A DNA stretch of 9,431 nt. Origin: Oscillospiraceae bacterium. GTDB taxonomy: Bacteria; Bacillota; Clostridia; Oscillospirales; Oscillospiraceae. Location: assembly GCA_017399325.1 (NCBI GenBank), contig JAFQDY010000063.1, positions 1-9,431 of the forward strand, read 5' to 3'. The notes under the pieces were generated by a model. That model had not been told where the DNA came from and did no database searches. It saw only the letters and a list, made by a program, of their open reading frames with translations. Made by a program: the position numbers and the translations under genes. Below are positions 5,659-9,431 of this stretch, piece after piece (the first letter of the stretch is position 1; every line of letters begins with the position of its first letter).

Positions 5659-6133
5659 AGCGCTTTTCCTGCGCATCGATCAGAGCCTTGAACTTAGCAC
5701 GGGTATCACGCACGTCATCCAGGGACAGAGCAACTGCTTCCTCGGTACGACGCAGAGCATCATCCATATAGTCGTTGCTTGCTTTGCGCAAATCAGCCAT
5801 ACGGGTCTTGGTCTGCAGGACCATCTCCTGGCACTGACGCTTAGCCTCTTGATAGATAGCCTCCTCGGAAACCATTCTGGTAACCTGTTCCTGAGCCTGA
5901 CGGATCATATTCTCAGCCTCACGGCGAGCCTGACCGATCAGTTCGTTGCGGGACTCAACGATGGTACGGGCCTGCTTCAGTTCTACGGGCAATTGGGCAA
6001 TGATCTCATCCAACATATCCAGAACCTTATCACGCTCCAAAATGCACTTGTCGGCGCCCAAAGGAAGGGCACGGGCATCCTGCACCATATCGTACAACGC
6101 AGAGATGATATCTTCAATGTTTTGCTCGTTCAT
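5633..6133 (-). CDS. Coiled-coil protein of unknown function, downstream of coaD
   Basis: A soluble, highly charged 166-residue protein. A long helical region from about 50 to 155 is rich in Glu, Gln, Arg and Ala (for example QARREAENMIRQAQEQV, 68-84), with a heptad-like pattern suggesting a coiled coil. The tail is acidic (DPAEDEV). There is no signal peptide, membrane helix or nucleotide-binding loop. Similar proteins beside coaD in clostridia are often labelled ATPase or ATP-synthase-B-like, probably only because of coiled-coil resemblance to F0 subunit b; nothing here supports an ATPase activity. A DivIVA-like scaffolding role is equally possible and unproven. Its ATG overlaps the coaD stop (ATGA), and GGAGG stands nine bases before it, so it is translationally coupled to coaD and last in the operon. 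Confidence 0.85.
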   Translation of the reverse strand: MNEQNIEDIISALYDMVQDARALPLGADKCILERDKVLDMLDEIIAQLPVELKQARTIVESRNELIGQARREAENMIRQAQEQVTRMVSEEAIYQEAKRQCQEMVLQTKTRMADLRKASNDYMDDALRRTEEAVALSLDDVRDTRAKFKALIDAQEKRFDPAEDEV

Positions 6134-6633
6134 TTTCTATTTCCTCCTTGACGTACATCAGCAATTCGCTGTTTAAAGACGGGTATAACCTGTTCCGGCA
6201 AGAATTCGGACAGATCGACATCGTAGCCGGCCAGTTCTTTTACCGTGCTGGAACTAAGATACATATATTGATGTTCTGCGGTTAAGAACATAGTATCTAG
6301 ATTGGGGTTGATCTTGTTGTTAATAATGGCCATACTGAACTCATTTTCAAAATCCGAACCGGCTCGCAACCCCTTCACGATCACGCAGCCACCCTTTTTC
6401 TTGGCATATTCTGCCAGCAGATCCCGGGAAGCGTCAACTTCCACATTAGGGATATCTGCCACAACATCACGAATCATTTGAACCCGTTCTTCTTGAGAGA
6501 ACAGTGGCTGTTTAGTTCCGTTGACCATAACACAGACGATCAAGCGATCAAAAATATTTGCAGCACGGCGAATAATATTCAAATGGCCGCTTGTAATCGG
6601 ATCAAAACTTCCGGGATAAATGGCAACTTTCAT
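6130..6633 (-). CDS. coaD: Phosphopantetheine adenylyltransferase
   Basis: Catalyses the penultimate step of coenzyme A synthesis: 4'-phosphopantetheine plus ATP gives dephospho-CoA and pyrophosphate. It acts in the cytoplasm, normally as a hexamer. At 167 residues it is family-typical (about 160). The nucleotidyltransferase signature GSFDPITSGH (8-17), with the TxGH histidine His17, is intact, as are VKGLR (86-90) and the second nucleotide motif YLSSSTVKE (125-133). The ATG at 6633 is preceded by AGAGG five bases upstream. It starts 14 bases after rsmD and overlaps the coiled-coil gene by four bases. The rsmD-coaD order is widespread in Bacillota (ylbH-coaD in Bacillus), which supports both assignments. 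Confidence 0.98.
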   Translation of the reverse strand: MKVAIYPGSFDPITSGHLNIIRRAANIFDRLIVCVMVNGTKQPLFSQEERVQMIRDVVADIPNVEVDASRDLLAEYAKKKGGCVIVKGLRAGSDFENEFSMAIINNKINPNLDTMFLTAEHQYMYLSSSTVKELAGYDVDLSEFLPEQVIPVFKQRIADVRQGGNRK

Positions 6634-6647
6634 TTAGACCTCTATGT

Positions 6648-7190
6648 TCAATCCTTACGGAAAATCGTTAAAATTGTCTTGGAATATTTATAATCCTTTG
6701 ACCTGGAAAAGCCCGGAAAGTCGCATAGCAGGTCCTTCCCAGCAGGGCGTTCCGTAACTATTATACCACCAGATTGCAAAATGTCAATTTCTGATATCAT
6801 TTTTAGTGAATTTTCCAAAAAAGTTTCAGAATATGGCGGATCTAAGAAGATAATATCATACATTTCGTTACAAGAACGCAGAAAAGAAGCATAATCCGAA
6901 CAAATAACCTTTGCTTGCGAATCTAACTTTGTGCGCTTCAAATTCTCACGAATCAAGGCGCAGGCTTCCCTGTCCGCATCCACGAAAACAGCAGATTTCG
7001 CATCACGGCTGAGTGCCTCGATTCCCAGTTGTCCCGTGCCGCCAAACAGGTCCAAAACCTTTGCCGCCGGTATCTCAAATTGAATGATACTGAAAAGCGC
7101 CTCTTTCACTCTGTCAGCGGTGGGTCTTGTGGACATTCCCTTCGGTGTCTTCAATACAACGCCACGCGCTTTACCGGTAATAACTCGCAT
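6648..7190 (-). CDS. rsmD: 16S rRNA (guanine-966-N2)-methyltransferase
   Basis: S-adenosylmethionine-dependent enzyme that methylates G966 (E. coli numbering) of 16S rRNA during small-subunit assembly. The 180 residues carry the family N-terminus (MRVITGKARG, then RPTADRVKEALF, 22-33). The AdoMet-binding motif I is DLFGGTGQLGIEALSR (47-62), where DLFAGSG is the commoner form. The catalytic DPPY of N2-guanine and N6-adenine methylases is at 117-120. The 183 codon-frame positions fit the usual size of about 185. The ribosome binding site GGGGAG overlaps the uvrC stop codon, leaving nine bases between the genes, so it is read from the uvrC transcript. Confidence 0.97.
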   Translation of the reverse strand: MRVITGKARGVVLKTPKGMSTRPTADRVKEALFSIIQFEIPAAKVLDLFGGTGQLGIEALSRDAKSAVFVDADREACALIRENLKRTKLDSQAKVICSDYASFLRSCNEMYDIIFLDPPYSETFLENSLKMISEIDILQSGGIIVTERPAGKDLLCDFPGFSRSKDYKYSKTILTIFRKD

Positions 7191-7199
7191 AACACTCCC

Positions 7200-9020
7200 C
7201 TACTCACCATTTGTGTTGTGAAAATATCTGTAAACACTGTTTGCCGCATCAGCAGGCAGAACACGAAGTAATTCTTCCAAAGATGCCTGTTTTATAGAAG
7301 AAATCGACTGAAATATTTTTAACAGCGCAGCCTTTCGCTTAGGACCCACACCGGGAATGCGGTCCAATTCGGAATATTGCAATCGCTTGCTTCGCAATTG
7401 TCTGTGATAGGTGATGGCAAAGCGGTGAGTTTCCTCTTGTATGGAACCAATAAAAGCAAAGACAGACTGCTGCGTATCGATCGCAATTTCCATTCCGTCG
7501 GGCGTTACCAGCCCTCTGGTACGGTGTCTGTCATCTTTTACCATTCCAAATACAGGGATCTGCATATTTAATGCATCCAACGCCCGCAAAGCAACCTGCG
7601 CGTGAGCAATTCCGCCGTCAATTAAGATCAGATCCGGCGTTTGATCAAAACCTGCATCTGCATTTTTCAGATGTGCAAAGCGCCTTATTATCACCTGGTG
7701 CATACAGGCATAGTCGTCCTGCTCATCAATATCCCGAATGGAAAAGCGCTTATAATCACTCTTTTTAGGTTTGCCGTTCATAAATACGACCATACTGCCA
7801 ACAATATCCGTTCCGGATATATTGGAAATATCAAATGACTCGATCCGCTTGGGCGCAGGGATTTTTAACATCTTACCAAGCAGTGAAAGAACATTATCCG
7901 TTCTCTCCTCTCTCGAGGTAATGCGTTCCACTTCCTCAACCGCATTCATACGCGCCATTTCCACAAGGCGGACATTATCTCCCCGCGCAGGCACTTTGAT
8001 CTTCGTGTTGGTTGTCAAACGCTGACGGAACAGATCTTCAATGAGTTCTGAGTCTGCCAGTGCAAAGGGTAAGAAAATAAATTTTGGCGCATAACCTCGG
8101 TTCAGGTAAAACTGTGTCACAAGACTGGAAACTGCCGATTCCCGGTCATCTGCAGGCAGTAAGATCTCATATTCCTTATCCAGCAAACTACCACCGCAAA
8201 AATGAAGAACGGTAAAGCAGGCCTTAGATTCCGTTTGATAGAACCCGATCACATCGGTGTCGCTATTTCCTGCGCCGGTCACCAACTGCTTTTGTCCCAA
8301 GGCCTCCACGGCCTTCAATTGATCTCGAAGACTTGCGGCCAATTCAAAATTCAATTTCTCAGACGCATCCAGCATTTGTTTTTTAATTTGTGCAGATACC
8401 TGCTTAAAATCTCCTTGCAACAGTTGCTTCGCCTGGGCGATGCGCTGCTGGTAAGCCTCAGCCAGCTGCTCTTTCTGACACCAGCCTTCACATTGATTCA
8501 TATGGTAGTTCAGGCATGGGCGACCTTTGCCCATATCCCGCGGAAATTTCTTATTGCAAGAGGGCAATTTCAACGTCAGTTTCACAGCATCGATCAGATC
8601 CTGCGTGATGCCGCGGCTTCCGTACGGTCCAAAATAAATTGCGCCGTCATCGGCTCGCTTATTTACCAGTGTAATCATAGGAAACGCACTGTTTGCATCT
8701 AACCGCACAAACGGATAACCCTTATCATCTTTCAGCAATATATTATATTTTGGCATATGCTGCTTAATCAGCGAACATTCCAAAACCAGCGCTTCAAATT
8801 CAGATGGGGAAACGATTACATCAAAATCATGGATTTTGCTGACCATCAACCGGGTTTTCGGAGAGTGTGACACTGTGTCAACAAAGTATTGACTCACCCG
8901 GTTCTTCAGTTTCTTTGCCTTGCCCACATAAATCACTTGATTGGACTTGTCCCGCATAATATATACGCCCGGAACTTGCGGCAAAGCAGCCGCCTTTTCC
9001 TTTAATTCATCAATACGCAT
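7200..9020 (-). CDS. uvrC: UvrABC excinuclease subunit C
   Basis: Makes both incisions around DNA lesions in nucleotide excision repair, acting with UvrB. The 606 residues match the usual 590-610. The N-terminal GIY-YIG nuclease domain is at about 14-92 (GVY 18-20, YVG 31-33, Arg41 and Glu76 for the 3' cut). Four cysteines (155, 169, 177, 181) match the iron-sulfur cluster positions known in UvrC. The UVR domain that binds UvrB spans about 204-239. The RNase H-like nuclease for the 5' cut has Asp397, Asp468 and His539. A helix-hairpin-helix DNA-binding end lies at about 552-604 (IPGVGPKRKAALL). The frame stays open to 9155, but ATG 9020 is chosen: GGAG at 9027-9030 stands six bases before it and the domain begins there, whereas the longer frame would overlap the HPr gene. 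Confidence 0.98.
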   Translation of the reverse strand: MRIDELKEKAAALPQVPGVYIMRDKSNQVIYVGKAKKLKNRVSQYFVDTVSHSPKTRLMVSKIHDFDVIVSPSEFEALVLECSLIKQHMPKYNILLKDDKGYPFVRLDANSAFPMITLVNKRADDGAIYFGPYGSRGITQDLIDAVKLTLKLPSCNKKFPRDMGKGRPCLNYHMNQCEGWCQKEQLAEAYQQRIAQAKQLLQGDFKQVSAQIKKQMLDASEKLNFELAASLRDQLKAVEALGQKQLVTGAGNSDTDVIGFYQTESKACFTVLHFCGGSLLDKEYEILLPADDRESAVSSLVTQFYLNRGYAPKFIFLPFALADSELIEDLFRQRLTTNTKIKVPARGDNVRLVEMARMNAVEEVERITSREERTDNVLSLLGKMLKIPAPKRIESFDISNISGTDIVGSMVVFMNGKPKKSDYKRFSIRDIDEQDDYACMHQVIIRRFAHLKNADAGFDQTPDLILIDGGIAHAQVALRALDALNMQIPVFGMVKDDRHRTRGLVTPDGMEIAIDTQQSVFAFIGSIQEETHRFAITYHRQLRSKRLQYSELDRIPGVGPKRKAALLKIFQSISSIKQASLEELLRVLPADAANSVYRYFHNTNGE

Positions 9021-9031
9021 ACACATCTCCG

Positions 9032-9070
9032 AAAAGACCGCCCCAACGCAGGAATGTGCATTGAGGCGGT
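9032..9070 (-). terminator. Terminator-like hairpin between the HPr gene and uvrC
   Basis: On the minus strand a 14-bp stem (arms 9057-9070 and 9037-9050, two G-U pairs, 6-base loop) is followed by C then TTTT (complement of 9032-9035). The T tract is short and the uvrC ribosome binding site (9027-9030) follows immediately. I therefore read it as a partial terminator or attenuator that lowers uvrC expression relative to the HPr gene. A possible -10 box, TATAGT at 9076-9081, precedes it, but its -35 partner is poor. Confidence 0.65.
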
Positions 9071-9084
9071 TAACCACTATACAA

Positions 9085-9345
9085 TCAGTAAATATCTCTT
9101 TGTAGAAGATCGGCAAGGGAATTGACCGCAGACTCTTCATCAGGTCCGGTGGCACTTAATGTAACAGTTGTGCCGGTAACGATACCCAAGGACATAATAC
9201 CCAGCAGACTCTTAGCATTCATTTTCCGTTCATCCGAGATCATATAGATACTGGACTCAAACTCGTTTGCCTTTTGAACAAAATAGGTAGCCTGCTTGTT
9301 GTGCAAACCGGACTCACAACGGACAACCACATCTTTACTGTACAT
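9085..9345 (-). CDS. HPr family phosphocarrier protein
   Basis: Small cytoplasmic protein of the phosphotransferase system. HPr carries phosphate from enzyme I to sugar-specific IIA domains through His15 and, in Bacillota, is phosphorylated at Ser46 by HPr kinase to act with CcpA in catabolite control. The 86 residues are normal length. His15 (SGLH, 12-15) and Ser46 (NAKS, then LLGIMSLG, 47-54) fall exactly on the classical numbering. Unusual: after His15 it reads Asn-Lys-Gln, where Arg17 and Pro18 are nearly invariant in sugar-PTS HPr (GLHARPAT). It may be a paralogue with a regulatory (Crh-like) rather than transport role. The ATG at 9345 is chosen over GTG 9354 because AAGGGAG stands eight bases upstream of the ATG but touches the GTG. 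Confidence 0.94.
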   Translation of the reverse strand: MYSKDVVVRCESGLHNKQATYFVQKANEFESSIYMISDERKMNAKSLLGIMSLGIVTGTTVTLSATGPDEESAVNSLADLLQRDIY

Positions 9346-9364
9346 AGAAAACACTCCCTTTTTC

Positions 9365-9384
9365 GTTGTATCTTAAAATACAAC
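9365..9384. repeat. Inverted repeat in the HPr gene leader
   Basis: GTTGTAT (9365-9371) and ATACAAC (9378-9384) form a perfect 7-bp inverted repeat around CTTAAA. It lies between the promoter at 9394-9421 and the HPr ribosome binding site. It could be an operator downstream of the transcription start or a weak leader hairpin. There is no T tract, so it is not a terminator, and it does not fit the catabolite-responsive element consensus. Confidence 0.45.
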
Positions 9385-9393
9385 CTACTGTAT

Positions 9394-9421
9394 ATGATAA
9401 CAAACATAAGCAAAAAGTCAA
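9394..9421 (-). promoter_or_regulatory. Promoter of the HPr-uvrC-rsmD-coaD series
   Basis: On the minus strand TTGACT (9416-9421) and TATCAT (9394-9399) are separated by 16 bases. Transcription would begin near 9387, giving a leader of about 40 bases with the inverted repeat at 9365-9384 and the purine tract AAGGGAG before the ATG at 9345. This is the only good promoter upstream of the five-gene series within the window. Confidence 0.6.
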
Positions 9422-9431
9422 CTGTTTTCCA

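Noticed and set aside
5633..6133. ATP synthase subunit b or H
   Set aside because: There is only coiled-coil resemblance, with no membrane helix and no other ATP synthase genes around.
8202..8702. 166-codon rightward open frame opposite uvrC
   Set aside because: UvrC covers both sides with recognisable domains (Cys cluster, UVR region), and the antisense peptide has no coherent domain.
8730..8990. Homing endonuclease of the GIY-YIG type
   Set aside because: The GIY-YIG motif belongs to the N-terminal nuclease domain of a full-length UvrC.
9021..9155. 45-residue N-terminal extension of UvrC
   Set aside because: It would overlap the HPr gene and the intergenic hairpin, has no ribosome binding site at 9155, and the UvrC domain begins at the ATG at 9020.
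1..9431. CRISPR array, transposon ends, tRNA or rRNA
   Set aside because: I saw no regularly spaced repeats, transposase motifs, cloverleaf-like segments or rRNA-like sequence on either strand.

Overview
The window is a compact, core-genome stretch of a low-to-moderate GC Gram-positive bacterium. The evidence points to Bacillota, class Clostridia: purine-rich Shine-Dalgarno sites, sigma-A-type promoters, an HPr carrying both His15 and Ser46, the rsmD-coaD pair, and a five-helix membrane protein directly upstream of xerD (the spoIIM-xerD neighbourhood of spore formers). An Oscillospirales-like source is my guess from the protein flavour. Sequence alone does not prove it.

Layout, left to right. 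Positions 1-529 are mostly non-coding. They hold a leftward sigma-A-like promoter (183-211), a perfect 13-bp inverted repeat overlapping its -35 box, and a weak candidate for a small hydrophobic leftward ORF (2-181). Next is pfkA (530-1501, +) with its own promoter, a strong ribosome binding site and a terminator. It converges on a leftward pair, a five-helix membrane protein plus xerD (3004 down to 1587), whose reading frames overlap by 13 bases. A 352-base gap follows with one good leftward promoter for that pair. Then come a small four-helix membrane protein of TIGR04086 type (3357-3776, -) and a phosphoglucomutase/phosphomannomutase (3865-5562, -) ended by a perfect 11-bp terminator. The right half is one leftward series: HPr-like phosphocarrier, uvrC, rsmD, coaD and a coiled-coil protein (9345 down to 5633), closed by a terminator at 5589-5618.

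How the genes work together: pfkA, the phosphohexomutase and the HPr protein belong to sugar uptake and central carbon flow. CoaD supplies coenzyme A, RsmD modifies 16S rRNA, UvrC performs excision repair, and XerD is a chromosome-dimer-type recombinase. The uvrC-rsmD-coaD-coiled-coil genes are spaced by 9, 14 and -4 bases, so they are surely cotranscribed. The HPr-uvrC junction and the coiled-coil/mutase junction each contain a terminator-like hairpin just upstream of the next ribosome binding site, which suggests partial readthrough or attenuation.

I see no mobile element, CRISPR array, tRNA or rRNA, and no clear sign of a novel multi-gene system. The most unusual points are the palindrome at 205-234, an HPr with Lys-Gln instead of Arg-Pro after the active histidine, a XerD whose catalytic-lysine hairpin lacks the usual Gly-Lys-Gly, and the hairpins in the two intergenic junctions.
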